DNA of 64,000 nt from Enoplolaimus lenunculus. Its lineage: Eukaryota; Nematoda; Enoplea; Enoplida; Thoracostomopsidae. Position 1 is the first letter of the stretch. Every line of letters starts with the position of its first letter. Shown one piece after another: positions 1 through 12,029 of this stretch. Position numbers and translations under genes: made by a program. Under the pieces are notes generated by a model, which was not told the origin of the DNA, made no database searches, and saw nothing but the letters and a program-made list of their open reading frames with translations. The stretch spans positions 62,001 through 126,000 of the forward strand of contig JASANG010003405.1 of assembly GCA_030248215.1 (NCBI GenBank). The letters are read 5' to 3'.

Positions 1-194
1 ACGAATACCGCAGTATGTCGTTTAGTTGGTTATTAAATAATTTTTATGGGGTCCATTATTACAGTCAAAGTTTGTTTTTGTGTAGCGTTGCTGTCGTTCG
101 CTCGCTCTACCCGTCCCAATTTTGCAGTATAGTTTTAATGTTTTGTATATTCAATTTGACTTTTCCTCAAACACTGCTGTTGATTATAAATCAT

Positions 195-405
195 CACTGC
201 AAAAAATGGTGAGTCAAATTGAGTGTCTCCGAAACAACCTTTCTACGGGACTACACAAACTGAGTCAAATTCGACTCCACCAGAGCCAAACGTGCGACTC
301 AGTGAGTCAAATTTGACACTGGCGGAGTCGAATTTGACTCAGGTTGTGTAGTCCCGTAGAGCCTATTTCGGAGAGAGTCAATTTGACGCAACATTTTTTG
401 CAGTG
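195..405. mobile_element. palindromic AGTCAAATT MITE (TA-target family)
   Basis: About 211 bp, nearly palindromic over its whole length: CACTGCAAAAAATGGTGAGT at one end and its complement at the other, with GAGTCAAATT/AATTTGACTC words repeated inside. The family is Tc1/mariner-like by TA target sites seen in cleaner copies. Confidence 0.75.
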
Positions 406-825
406 TGTGCTTTAAAACGAAAGATATGCCCTGAAATTTCTGGCAAGACGACCAAAATGGTGTTTTTACAGGCTTTTAGTCAATCAAATGCTATCGGTCA
501 TTGAGTCCGACTAAAACTTTCTTGCGCGCTACAATGTTTTCCTCTCTCGAATAAAAATCCTGTCTACGGGTGTGTGTATTGTCAGTGAAATGTAATACTC
601 TTTTATATGGTATCTGGTTTAAAATTGTTGCATTTTTATTGATTATCGGATTGTACCGTCATATTCACGTTGTGCTGTGGGTGACCAGTGGCGGATCCAT
701 GGGGGGGGTCACTCCGGCCGTGCCCCCCCCCCCCCCAACAGCATCTCGACAAAAATTATATAGTGTCAATTGCTGTTCTATGCTGTTTATTTCTGCGTTT
801 TATACAAAATAGTATAAGCACGCTT

Positions 826-1013
826 TAAAGTTTCGAACTCATCTTTATTTGGCCCTGGAGTCATTTATGCGCTACAATTAGGGATAATAGACATTTATGG
901 ACTCTAACAAGGGTTTAAGGACTCTACCCGCTTACGGACTCTTATTAGGGATACGGACTCCTATTAATTGGGACTCAAAATGGTGACCCCCCTCTTATTT
1001 GGGTGACTACAGC
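826..1013 (-). mobile_element. 437-bp-family MITE, one end (reverse)
   Basis: GCGCTACAATTAGGGATAAT, then GGATACGGACTCCTATTAAT, then CCCCTCTTATTTGGGTGAC is one half of the family seen whole at 6342-6778. Flanking CCAGTGGCGGATCC (687-700) and GGATCCGCCACTGG (1069-1082) are inverted and may mark another insertion. Confidence 0.6.
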
Positions 1014-1082
1014 ATGGGTCAAAAATAAGTATTACCTGTGAAATTTTGGCCCCCCATTCTGAGATCCTGGATCCGCCACTGG

Positions 1083-1420
1083 TTGTGACCCGAATAAGAG
1101 GGGGGCTGATATTTTGTTTGACCTCTCCGGAGGGTATCCCCTCTTATTCGGTTCCGGACTGTTATTTATTTTCAGCCCACGTTCTGCCACCATTCGTTCC
1201 TTATATATCCGGTACTGCAACTATGCGTTGTAATTAATCGTTTATTTGTGTTGTGGCAATAGCTTGGGCGATAATGCAAAATTATACTTAGGAATGTACT
1301 TTCAAAGCTTAAGTACGCTTTAATGCTTCGAACTCAAATTATTTGGTCCTGGAGTCATTTATGCGCTACAATTAGGGATATTTGACATTTACGAACTTTA
1401 AACACTGCTTAGGCCTCAAC
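1083..1420 (-). mobile_element. 437-bp-family MITE, other end (reverse)
   Basis: GTGACCCGAATAAGAGGGG at 1086, then ACCTCTCCGGAGGGTATCC and GTACGCTTTAATGC: a second, truncated reverse copy beside the first. Confidence 0.6.
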
Positions 1421-3141
1421 GTTCAAAATCTTATAGGGGGGCAAAAATCCAGGGGGCTTCCCCATTAACGGGCAGCCGAACCGTTCCCTATACTATAGCT
1501 AACATTGTTTACCTTTTTCCCAAATCAAAAAATATTTTCCTCTTTCCTTTTACCCCTTCTTTTTATCAAAAATCAAATCATAAAATATTATATATATAAT
1601 AAATTAAAATAATAAAAATAAAAAAAATTTTAAAATATTAATAGAAGAAATAGAGCAAACAAAACAAGAAGAAAATCATTTAATGCTGCATTATCCGACT
1701 TTTTACTGTTTTATTTAGCGGCACAAATTCCATTTCCTGTATAAATATCACATAATATTTAGTAAAATTTTGGAAAAACAAAAAATGTTCACAAAAATGT
1801 CCCGCAATATGACAAATGGTTATTTGTATACGATGATCGCTCGACATCAGTGATTTGTAAGCCAATGTCATATGACATTCACATTTGGTCTACATAACCG
1901 CTATTCGCATCACAGAATTTTATGTTGACGTCGAATCAACATTGGACAAAACGTGTTCCAAGCTGCCCCAGTTATACCGTGAACGCCTCATGAGCTCCTC
2001 ATGTCCCCCTCGGCTACGGGCCCGTAAGCAGGCACATCAGCCAAGATATATAGGTACCAATTGGGTTTAATATAGATTGAAACGAACGATCACACAAGGA
2101 CGAAGTTTTTCTTCTATGGTTGCGACCCTGCCTCGGCGCTTTAGTATCGCTCATGAAACGTTCATCAACGCAGCAGCAAAGTGCACAAAATTGCAGTTGC
2201 ATCGTACGATTGAAACACAAATCTCTTTTAATATTCATGTAGGTGTACTTTGACCAATACAGAGGTCATATAGCGAGCACGGGGCAATAAAAGACCATAA
2301 TAATCACCCCATAAACCGCGAGCCAAATTGCCTTTAGTGTATGAATAACAAATTGTTCGATCTATGTTCTGGGTTTAAGTTTCAAGAGCTTTAAGTACTT
2401 GTATAGTGTAACGAGCACACCTGGTTAACGAGGTTTTTCTGTCAGGCTGCAGTAGCCGTTCTATGAGCGCGTCATTTTAGTTTAAGACCAACGGGAAGTT
2501 TTTTTGGCTTCAATAACATCTCGCTTTTGAGTTGGGGGACACGCGCCCGCGCGCTTGTTGCCTCCCGCCCCCGGTTCCGGCGCCTATAACTTGCAGTATC
2601 TTTGTTAGGCTCTCGTAGCTAATCTTTGGCCTGGTCAGTTAGCTTAAGTTTAAACCTTTTCTTCACTTAGTTCTTGCTTTTAGATGCAATTAAGTTTTAC
2701 AAAACTGGTCCTGTGTGGGCAGAATTTTGGCTCCGAGTAAAATCTGGCTTGTTATCGTTTTATTTTAGGTACTACTATAACGGTTATAGGTTTTTACTTT
2801 TAGGCTGTCGAACACAACTCTTAGGATTAGTAATTTAGTTTTAGACTAAGAAAAATTTTTTAGCTGAGTTATATTTTAGTTACGGTTCCTACTAATGATA
2901 GAATGAATAATTGGGCCCCTATTCACCTTTTGACATGATTATGTTTTTAGTCAACGTCAAAAGTTGATGAATCCCGAGACCGGAGCCGTTCGTTTCGGGT
3001 ATCCGAATTTTGATTCGGCTCGTAGTCGTATGCGCCTTATATAAATTTTTAACTGCAATGCAAAGATACACTATTTTAATCGGTGGTTCAAAGACGCCGC
3101 CCAATGATCAAATTCGTTAACGCAATACTAAATTTGCCTTC

Positions 3142-3359
3142 GTTGCAAAAAATGGTGAGTCAAATTGACTCTCCGAAATAGGCTTTTCCACCCTACAGAA
3201 ACTGAGTCAAATTCGACTCCGTTAGAGTCAAATTCGATTCAACCGAATCGCTCAGCGAGTCGAATTTGAATCTGGCGGAGCCGAATTTGACTCAGTTTGC
3301 GTAGTCCCGAAAAGGCTACTTTGGAGAGAGTCAATTTGACTCACTGTTTTTTTGCCGTG
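3142..3359. mobile_element. palindromic AGTCAAATT MITE
   Basis: Full-length copy (about 218 bp) with both arms, starting GCAAAAAATGGTGAGTCAAA. Flanks are too diverged for a clear TA duplication. Confidence 0.75.
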
Positions 3360-3495
3360 TTGTATTACGCAATTTACGCAAATCCTAGTTTTTTGGCTGA
3401 AATTTGAGAAACTTTTAAATTATGAAGCAAAAATATTGTGTATGTTTGATTTTGACTTGAATGTAGACGCAGGTATTCGTCTATCGTTTTCTGTA

Positions 3496-3750
3496 CACTG
3501 TAAATTCCATTGAGTTGGTTTTAACAAAATGAGTTTACTTACTCAATCTGATAGTTAGGCCTATCAGAACTCACAGTTCTGAGTTTATTCAATATGTTCT
3601 GAGTTAATTAATCGACTCACCTGGAATCAACACCACTCAAAGTGAAAAACACGTCAACTCTAAGTAAGTTAATGTTCCATATGCTTAACTTAGAAATAAT
3701 TAACTCGCCATCTCAGTTGATGAATAGTCAACTCATTGGGATTTACGGTG
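3496..3750. mobile_element. TA-flanked MITE (GAGTTGATTAACTC family)
   Basis: 255 bp; inverted ends CACTGTAAATTCCATTGAGT and ACTCATTGGGATTTACGGTG; TA at 3494-3495 and 3751-3752. The interior holds repeated ACTCA/TGAGT words. A relative lies at about 4483-4890. Confidence 0.75.
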
Positions 3751-3778
3751 TAAACGTTTTACCTGGTTCAGCTACGAT

Positions 3779-3858
3779 ACAAAAAATGGTGAGTCAAATT
3801 GACTCTCTCCGAAATATGCTCTACATGACTACACAAACTGAGTCAAATTCGACTCTGC
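3779..3858. mobile_element. palindromic AGTCAAATT MITE, one arm only
   Basis: The left arm (AAAAAATGGTGAGTCAAATT through AAATTCGACTC) is clear; the right arm is absent after about 3858. Confidence 0.65.
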
Positions 3859-4482
3859 GTATGATTGAGAAACATCGATTTTGTGCCAAAAGGCGATATC
3901 AACCTTCTAAACTATACGCTGTAAAATAGTTATATATTCGCAATTTCCATGTTTATCAAGGAAAAACGTAGTCAGAATCATAGCCCTCTGACAGTGCCGG
4001 ATATAGTGTTTGTGTTGTATCCGGGTGACCTTTTTCAGTTACTTATTAAGCTTAAAAACAACAATTTGAGCTGCACACGAACAATTTACATTGTAATGTT
4101 TTTCAACTCATCACAGCTGGAAAAGGTATAGATACATTACACTCACATGACCTGATTCCGCCTTTCAAGGTACTTAAACCATCTTCTCGCCTCCCCTAAA
4201 ACTACGGCCGTTGATTCAGCACCGGTTAAGCAGCGGTAAAGCATCATCAAGACGTTTATTCGGTATTTGGTTCAAAACGTAACTGCACTCTGGAGACTTA
4301 TTACCATCCATTTCAGAACAACAAGTCTTTAACGCCCTGATCGCTGTTTCCTACGACACGTTCCCGTTGCATCTGGTTTGCCATATTAAGCTTTACGGAG
4401 CAGTGATTCGCGAAGCTATATTACCCACCGGTTTCATTATCACTCGTGCTTTTTTGGACACTTTAAACGTTTTTTTCCGGTG

Positions 4483-4890
4483 TTGTGTTTATTGTAAATT
4501 CCAATGAGATGATTAATCAATTCAACTAGCGAGTTATTTTTGAACTAATATCAGTAAACATTAACTCACTCTGAGTTGAGTTGATTCTTACTGTGAGTTT
4601 TGTAAATCCTGGGTGAGTTGATTAACTCAGAATGAAAATTGAGTCAACTCAAAATTCTGAAATCTGTCCCAACTGTCCCATCTATCCCAACTGTCCCAAT
4701 TGTTCCATCTGTCCCAACTGTCCCATTTGTCCAATGTGTCCCATCTGTCCCGCTGTTCCAACTGTCCCATCTGTCCCAACTGTCCCGCTGTACCATCTGT
4801 CCCAACTCGTTGTTGAATCCGTTTGCTTCTGGAGTCAACCTCAGTTAAACGTGAGCTCAGTGTGCAGTTATTGGCGATATAATATCTGAG
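4483..4890. mobile_element. GAGTTGATTAACTC family MITE containing a 9-bp minisatellite
   Basis: Starts TTGTAAATTCCAATGAGAT like the element at 3496-3750 and contains TGAGTTGATTAACTCAG near 4613. The 9-bp array occupies its right half. The right end is unclear. Confidence 0.5.
4663..4806. repeat. 9-bp minisatellite, about 15 copies
   Basis: Tandem TGTCCCAAC / TGTCCCATC units with substitutions. Open frames on both strands through it (CPNC, SQLSQL and similar) are by-products of the 9-bp period, not genes. Confidence 0.9.
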
Positions 4891-5936
4891 TAAAGTTGTC
4901 GATGAACAAATTTAGCATATTTTTGACATTTTCTTTTCAGAGTATCACTTACATTCTTAGAGTCCCTGCTTCTACACAGGGATCTTGCCACCCGCCTTTT
5001 TAACCACTATTTCGATAACTGCCAAGGCCGTGTTTAGAAAGGCCAACTCGTAACTATGGTATAGGGGGAAGCGAATGGCTCAACCCTCTGTTTACGAACA
5101 GCTGCGGCTCAACCCCCTGTTGAAGAACAGCTGCGCCGTTCCTGGCATTAAATTTTATCAACTGCACTAACAAATTTGGTTCGTAAAATTTGAATTGCCC
5201 CGTCTGCGAAGAATTCTCGATTACAGGGATTGCGCAAAGGATCTTGGACCAATACTATCTTTTTAGACTCTTGTCCAAGAATTTTAGGCATATTATAGAA
5301 ATCCACCCGGTCAAAACTTTTTATAGAACCGGTCACTCCCCGATTTCCCAAAATCCTGACGACAACGTTAGGGTTCAAAATTACTAATTATTTCTATGCT
5401 CAGAGGTTATAATAGAATCAGCTAATTTTGTTTGACCTCCGGCACCAGCGAAATTATTCGATCTTCAGCTCCGATTACCTATAAAGGCTAAAAACTCTTG
5501 AAGTATGCAAGATTTTGTGGTCCGATTTTACGTTTTTGATGTTGTTCCGGCACGACGAATCAGCGGCGCTTAAAACTGTCCTATTTATTTTAACGGGCGA
5601 CACTGTAGATAATACTTTGTTTACTCTAATGATATAGTAAGCTGTATTGCTAAAAGATAGCGGTACGACCACTGTTGTTTGCGGCAAACAACATAAAACG
5701 TTTTGAAACACGCTCATTTATTCGCTAAATCACATTTTGTATTTACTGGTTATTTGTTCAATTTTTAAGCTTTCCAGATTATTGATTGGTTGTTTTTGGT
5801 TCAAAGTCTTCTAAAATTTCAACGCTTCATTTTTTGTCAATTTCACAACTTTCCTGCTCTCAGTATAAAGTTCCGGAGCGTCACGGTGTCCTCAAATAAC
5901 TGTAGCATCGGCCCATGTTCGGCACACGACAAGTAC

Positions 5937-6123
5937 CGGTAAACGTTACTTTAAGGGGCGTAACAGTAGGTTAAGTGTATTCCTAATACCAAAGCCTAAG
6001 CCTATGCGTTGCAAAAATGTGTTCCTAAGCGTAAGCCTAAACCAAAAAAATGTAATCCAGAATCTAAACCTACTCTTTTATAGACCCACCAGAAACCTGG
6101 ACGCCCCTTAAAGTAACATGGGC
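5937..6123 (+). mobile_element. hAT-like MITE with GCCTAA-rich core
   Basis: 187 bp. The inverted ends are built on GTTACTTTAAGGGGCGT / ACGCCCCTTAAAGTAAC. The 8-bp target copies are identical (acaagtac at 5929-5936 and 6124-6131). The core has imperfect CCTAAG repeats. Confidence 0.8.
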
Positions 6124-6341
6124 ACAAGTACCTATAGCGTAACTCTTAGACTAATTTTCTCTTAGGCTTAATTTCATGTGTTCTTAAATTCAATTCACGC
6201 GTCGTATGTGCAGTATTGAGTCATCACAAGACTCGCAAAGCCATGTCGTACTCGAAAGTCAAGCTGTTATATTCGTAGGGTGATTGTAAAACGTCTCCCA
6301 TCGGACAGTTTCTAGTCAAAATGACAGTTTAAAATGAGATA

Positions 6342-6778
6342 CTGTAGTGACCCGAATAAGAGACGTCTCCATTTTGAGTCTCAATCAATAGGAGCCCGTA
6401 TCCCTAATAAGAGTACGTACGCGGATAGAGTTCCGAAACCCTAATTAGAGTCCACAAAGGTCAATTACCGTATCTCTAATTGTAGCGCATAAATGACTAG
6501 AGGACCAAATTAACTTAAGTTCGAAACTTTAAAGCGTACTTAAGTTTTGAAACTAACATTCCAAAGCATAACTTTGCATTATCGCTGAAGTTTTTGTTGA
6601 TGCAAGGCAAAAAACATTTACTTCAACGTATAGTTGCAATACTGGATATATATCAGTAAGGAAGAGTGGCGGAGGGCCGATTGAAAATAAATAACAGTCA
6701 GTAACCGAATAATAAAGGGGGTACCCTCTGGAGAGGCCAAATAAATATCAGTTCCCCCTCTTATTCGGGTCATTACAG
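6342..6778. mobile_element. TA-flanked 437-bp MITE (CTGTAGTGACCCGAATAAGAG ends)
   Basis: Complete copy: CTGTAGTGACCCGAATAAGA at one end and CTTATTCGGGTCATTACAG at the other, TA on both sides (6340-6341, 6779-6780). No coding capacity. Tc1/mariner-like by target site. Confidence 0.85.
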
Positions 6779-7200
6779 TATGACCAAATGCAAACTTTTC
6801 AAGAAAAAAATTTGGTGATAAAAGGATACGGTCCCTGTCTTACAATTTTTGCATTTCATAAAATTTGCTAGCCCGCCCCGTCAAAAATTTTTGTATCCGC
6901 CTCTGTGTGTCCTGACCGCTATTTTTAGGTGAACTGAATGTGACCGGAGAACAAAACCGCACGCTAACGTAAAGAACACGGCGCGTGTAGCCCTGATTTT
7001 GAATTGACAGGGGCCTATAAGTCTAGAGCTGTCATGCGTAAATTGTAAAATGAAATTTTTGCAACAATCGTAAAACAAGTCTTCGTTCTCGATGGGGGGC
7101 AACGACCTCCATAGAGCCCCAGTTTGGTCATGCACCTGCGTTAGAACTATTTTATGGTTTTATATTTTGCCGTATTCTTCGTCCACCTGTTTAACATATC

Positions 7201-7361
7201 GGTCATTTAGGGGCGTAACAGTAGATTAAGCGTATGCCTAAGCCTAAGCGTCGCAAAAATGTGTTCCTATGCCTAAGGCCTAAGCAAAAAAATGTAATCT
7301 AGAATCTAAACCTACTCTTTTATAGACCCACCAGAAACCTTTACGCCCCTTAACATGGGCC
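7201..7361 (+). mobile_element. hAT-like MITE with GCCTAA-rich core
   Basis: 161 bp of the same family as 5937-6123. Flanking 8-mers are aacatatc and gacatatc (7 of 8 match). The right end is TTAACATGGGCC. Confidence 0.75.
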
Positions 7362-8032
7362 GACATATCTATGGCCTGATCGCGTTTCAAACTCCGCCAA
7401 CAGTCCTTGCGACTGCAACATTCAGCGCAACGTTGATTTGGTTTCGCCAGATTTTCTCGTCGGATACGGGAATTATTTTTGAAAAGTAAAATTAGCAAAT
7501 TTTTTACAAGTTTGATTTGCCAATCATCTTGGCTCGATTGCTATGTTGCCCATTTTTGAGCGTTGGAAACGCCACCCGTCAAACTTTTTGAAACACAAAT
7601 TTCGTGTACAAATCATGCATTATTAATATTACAGATTTTAACTTTGGCCAAACGTCGCTAAAGTATATTTCACATCACTTTATTGCGCCACAAACCCCGC
7701 GTTTACAAATGTGTTTCGTTTTTTAGCATTTTATAAGCCAGTATTCTCCTACCAGCGGCGTAGACAGGATTTGGTTTAAAACAAGCCGACGGCATACATT
7801 CAAACCTGTTGTAAATATTTTGACAACGGAACTTATTAACCAGACAAATAAACATTTACTAATTTCTATGATTCTGCAGGTGGTTTTCGTGGTTCGTCCC
7901 AAAATTTCAACAACAGTACCCTCGCCTCCCCAACTATCATCTTGTATAATCTCCTTATGTAGATGGTGACCGTTGGTGAAACAGCTGCAACCGGTTTCAA
8001 AGCGGTTTAAATTGAAATCAATTGCATACTTT

Positions 8033-8226
8033 GGCCCATGTCAAAAATCACAAGCGGAACGTTTTTCTGCGGGACCGCAATAGAGTAAGCTTAAGCTTTA
8101 GACTAACTTTTCTGCTTGGTTTACGCATAGGCTTAGGGCTTAGGAAATTGCTCATTCTTACGCTTAGGCTTTAGGTTTAGGAATATGCTTATAATACTGT
8201 TCCGCCCCTGTTTTTTTACATTGGCT
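8033..8226 (-). mobile_element. hAT-like MITE with GCCTAA-rich core (GGCGGAAC subfamily)
   Basis: 194 bp; ends GGCCCATGT and ACATTGGCT; identical 8-bp duplications catacttt (8025-8032 and 8227-8234). The core reads TTAGGCTTAGG on this strand, so it is inverted relative to the other copies. Confidence 0.85.
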
Positions 8227-8689
8227 CATACTTTTAAACCAACACTTCAAACATGCACCGATTCTCAGGTACATAGTGTAAGTAGAAACAAATTGTTATT
8301 CAAGGGATCAAGTGGTGTTACAGCTTATCCAAGTTGTTGCAAACTCAAAAATATTCAGGATCAGCATCCAAGGATTTCAGTAGACTTCAAGCATGGTTCA
8401 CATTTTCCTAGGGGGTCCTTGGTTATAAACCTTTTGGCTACGATCCCAGCTTCGAGGTGTGAAAAAGTAATTTCGTTGTTTAAATGCGTATCGTCACTTA
8501 AATATCGTTCTTAACAAAGGGTTTATAAGTATTAAAATGATATTTTAGTGGCGGAATTTGACTCAAAAATAAAAAATTTCAATACTGGAACCGAAATTCT
8601 GTGTTGTGCCTAGATAACTTATTATTATCCCAACACACACTGTTTTTGTGTTTGTATTTTTAGGTAATTATTGCATGTAATAATCAGGG

Positions 8690-8880
8690 CCGGAACAGCC
8701 ACCCCACCCATACTTGCATTTGGGGAAGGGCCCCCCTAAAGGAACCCCCTAACCAATTAAAACAAAAACCGACTCAGTTTTAAAATGCGTCTGGCTTCTT
8801 GCTACCGAGATTGGGGACAGCCACCCTAGAATTTGGGCGGAGCCCCCACCCCTGTCTGCTCCGGCACTGTATAAATGTAA
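8690..8880 (-). repeat. CCGGAACAGCCACCCC-type repeat
   Basis: GGGCCGGAACAGCCACCCCA and AAAATGCGTCTGGCTTCTTG recur in part at 54650-54750 (GATATGCGTCTGGCTTTTTG). Type unknown. Confidence 0.45.
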
Positions 8881-10307
8881 AAAAACTAGTCATAACTGGT
8901 ATAATTAACAAATTATTTATAAAAAATGATTTCAAACCACCAATCGAAACGTACCTCAATACTTCTATACATACCAACGGCAAGCTAAATATACTGTTCC
9001 GACATGAAAATATTAATCTTTTTCATACTGTCTAATATACCCTGTAGACTCGGGCTTTTGTCGATCGTCCAATCAGAAGCTCGTATCTCCAGGCATATTA
9101 GGAGTGATGAAATGCGTCTCTAGTGATAATTGTAACTTTTTGGGAACGCGGCGTAGAAATGGAGTCTGGGGTAACATAATAAATGACACAGTATTGGGAG
9201 AGTCGACATATTTCTCAACGACCCACTCAAACGTAAACGGAAACGGTATTATTCACGGCTACAGAAGCGATATGCTTATAACTATTGATTAAGCAATATT
9301 TGCGTTGTATTAATAGTCACCAATATTAATAATGTATATCTAAAACTAAAAAATACCGTTTCTTATTTCCCACCGTTATATATCAACCATAGAACGGATC
9401 CACATGGGCCAACGAGAAAAGGAACACGATGACGTCGGAGAATTTATGACGTATAAATGACAAGATTCTGACGGTTTACAACTTGACTATTGGGCTATTG
9501 ATACAAATTTAAATTAACAAGTGGTCGCGATAGTTCGGAACCTAAAACGTGACCAAACGACAGAAGGTAACTGGAACGGCACATCATCAAACGCCCTGTT
9601 GGCCTAAAATGTTAGAAGACGACATGAAACAGTTTATAGGTGGGTATGCAGGTATGTGCAGCCATTCTATTTTAAATCACTGTCACTAAGGGGCATAGTG
9701 GCTGTTTTTGGGCGTTCCACTGCAGTCCAAACTTTTTCCAACATAAACGAAAACCAGTATTTTGGATTAAGGTTTATGGGTCATCCACGTTATACTGTCT
9801 ATGACTTTAAGTTACTGTAAAAACACTCTTGCTCGCGAGTGTTCCGTTGTTATAGCTCACGCGGATTCCTTTAGAAACATTTCTGAATCCGACACCACTT
9901 TCACTATTTTCCCAATTTTCTGTTTGGCCTACAGAGCGAGGGACAGGAGCTAAACGCAGCGTCGTCTCCAATGCTAATCGAGATATGAATTTACCTCATC
10001 TATAAGCACACTGTCCAATTGAACAGTCGTTGTTGATTTGCCAATTTTATCTCAAGATCCAACATTCCAGTTGTTCTTTCTCAGCCAACAGCGCCAATCC
10101 AAACTTCCCGATACGTCACTTGATTTGACAGTCGTTCGGGCGCTCGAACCGTGAATTTGACAGCACTTGAAGGGTAATTCCACAGCATATATCCTGGAAC
10201 GTGCTAGTTTGTTTAAGTTTGGAATTATTCGCAACAACAAAGAGCTAATCGGCTTGAAATGGCTTGCACCACCACCACCACCACAACATTTAACAACAAC
10301 AATAATG

Positions 10308-10309
10308 AA

Positions 10310-10341
<32 letters not shown>

Positions 10342-10349
10342 TAATAATT
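10308..10349 (+). repeat. (AAT)n microsatellite
   Basis: About 12 ATA/AAT units, with a CAC-rich run just before (10268-10285). Generates poly-Ile/poly-Asn frames that are not genes. Confidence 0.9.
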
Positions 10350-10674
10350 CCTAGTAACAATAATTCGCCTTGGCGAATCAATTTGAAAACATACTCAATA
10401 CACTAAAATTTAAAAACGGTTAAAATTGTTTTTCGAACGCGACAATGGTACGCAGCTGAAACGTTTTGGATCAAACGAAGTCTTTTGCCACAAGCTCCTT
10501 GCAGCTGCTGATAGCCGGAATACTCAGCTATGTGTAGCACTTATATATTACCAACTGGCGAGAAGGCTTACAACTTAGCCGTTCAGTACAACTTTATGAA
10601 TTTAATCGTGTTGCGGATATGCTTCCGACAATTTTTAAATCGTATAAATAAATATATTTTTGTTTGAAAAACTA

Positions 10675-10892
10675 CACTGTAAAAAATAGTGAGTCAATTG
10701 ACTCTCTCTGAAATTGGCTTTTCATGACTACACAAACTGAGTCAAAATTTGGCTCCGCCTGAGTCAAATTCGTCTCAAAGATCGCTCAGTGAGTCGAATT
10801 TGAATCTGACGGAGTCGAATTTGACTCAGTTTGTGTAGTCTGAAAAAGCCTATTTCGGAGAGAGTCAATTTGACTCACCGCATTTTGCAGTG
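10675..10892. mobile_element. palindromic AGTCAAATT MITE, full length
   Basis: 218 bp, CACTGTAAAAAATAGTGAGT to TTTTGCAGTG, flanked by TA on both sides (10673-10674 and 10893-10894). Good evidence for TA targeting. Confidence 0.85.
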
Positions 10893-11523
10893 TATCACAA
10901 ACTGGTACCAGGTACCATAGTCATTTAAAAATACTGCTCTTGAAGGTAAAAAACATTTGAATGAATGTTGCTCAGATTTCGACGGAGTTCAACTGACGGT
11001 TATTTCAATTCGGCGGAGGGCAAAACAACGGGTTAGCGGCTGAAAGGATACGTTGGTGGCAGTTGATTCATTCAATCTAGTATAGCCTTTAGGTGCGAGC
11101 TTATCTGTGTTTATACTTGCAAAGTGTTTGCAATCTGTTACTTACAACACTGTGTTTGTTGCAAATAACAGTTACAACAATGCGGCACTAATAATCAGAA
11201 GCTCGTATTCTGAAGCTATTTTAGACATGTAAACGTTGTCGTCATCAATTTGGATCCGGGTCTGAACGGAAGATCAAACGTTTTTGGATTGAAATATTGC
11301 CAATTTCTATTGTATATTGTTATTCATTAAACTTCAAAAATTATCGTTATTATACCGGCAGCAGTTTCCGACTTGGCAGACGTAACGCCTATGTTTTCGC
11401 TGGTCGGTCGGGCGAGCTGGATCAACCTTGAACCTAAATCTGCACTAGTGGGTCGGAAAGCTTAGAGCTTATATTTTTCTGGGTCCGCTGGGAAGGTTTC
11501 GAACCTGATTTTGCTGGGTCGTT

Positions 11524-11890
11524 TGGGAAAATAAATTGTCTTATATTCAAAAAAAATATTGTGTGAAATTTAAGATAATTATGTTTCACCCACGGACTCC
11601 AGACATATATGTCTTGAATTCCAGACATTTATTTCCTAACGTTTTCAGAAATACAGGTCTGACATTTTTCAGGCATAAAAGTCTAAAACTTAAGACTTTG
11701 CATTATGAACCATTCGGACAAATATTTTTGATAAAGGCAACTATTTCTGAAATACAAGATAGAGATTTTCAATAAAACCGACTCCAAAATTTGGGTCTAA
11801 AGCACAACCAAATACACTAATTTTACAACCTAAGGTACGTGCAACCCGCAACCTTAGGTTTGGGGAACCTGAGCTCAACCCGAATGAAAA
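11524..11890. repeat. dispersed repeat, first of a diverged direct pair
   Basis: AAATAAATTGTCTTATATTC, AGACATATATGTCTTGAATT and GGAACCTGAGCTCAACCCG recur in the same order at 12030-12370. Contains many GTCTGA/AGAC words. No coding potential seen. Confidence 0.65.
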
Positions 11891-12029
11891 ATCGGAATAT
11901 TAACTCTTGAAAAGACACCTATTTCTTGAAAAGAAGACAGTTATATCTTATAAATTGGGCCGCGTAGAAAACAGGAGCTTTCAGCTTTCCAGGATGAAAA
12001 ACTTAAGACCAGGAGTGCAGTACACACAA

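Noticed and set aside
195-405. CRISPR-like or regulatory direct repeats (AGTCAAATT words)
   Set aside because: The words form one palindrome repeated at dispersed TA sites; the window is plainly eukaryotic.
8185-8514. A 109-codon plus-strand frame
   Set aside because: Its start lies inside a hAT-like MITE and the rest has no recognisable domain.
10052-10406. Frames with poly-Ile/poly-Asn and Pro runs
   Set aside because: Readings of an AAT microsatellite and a CAC run.
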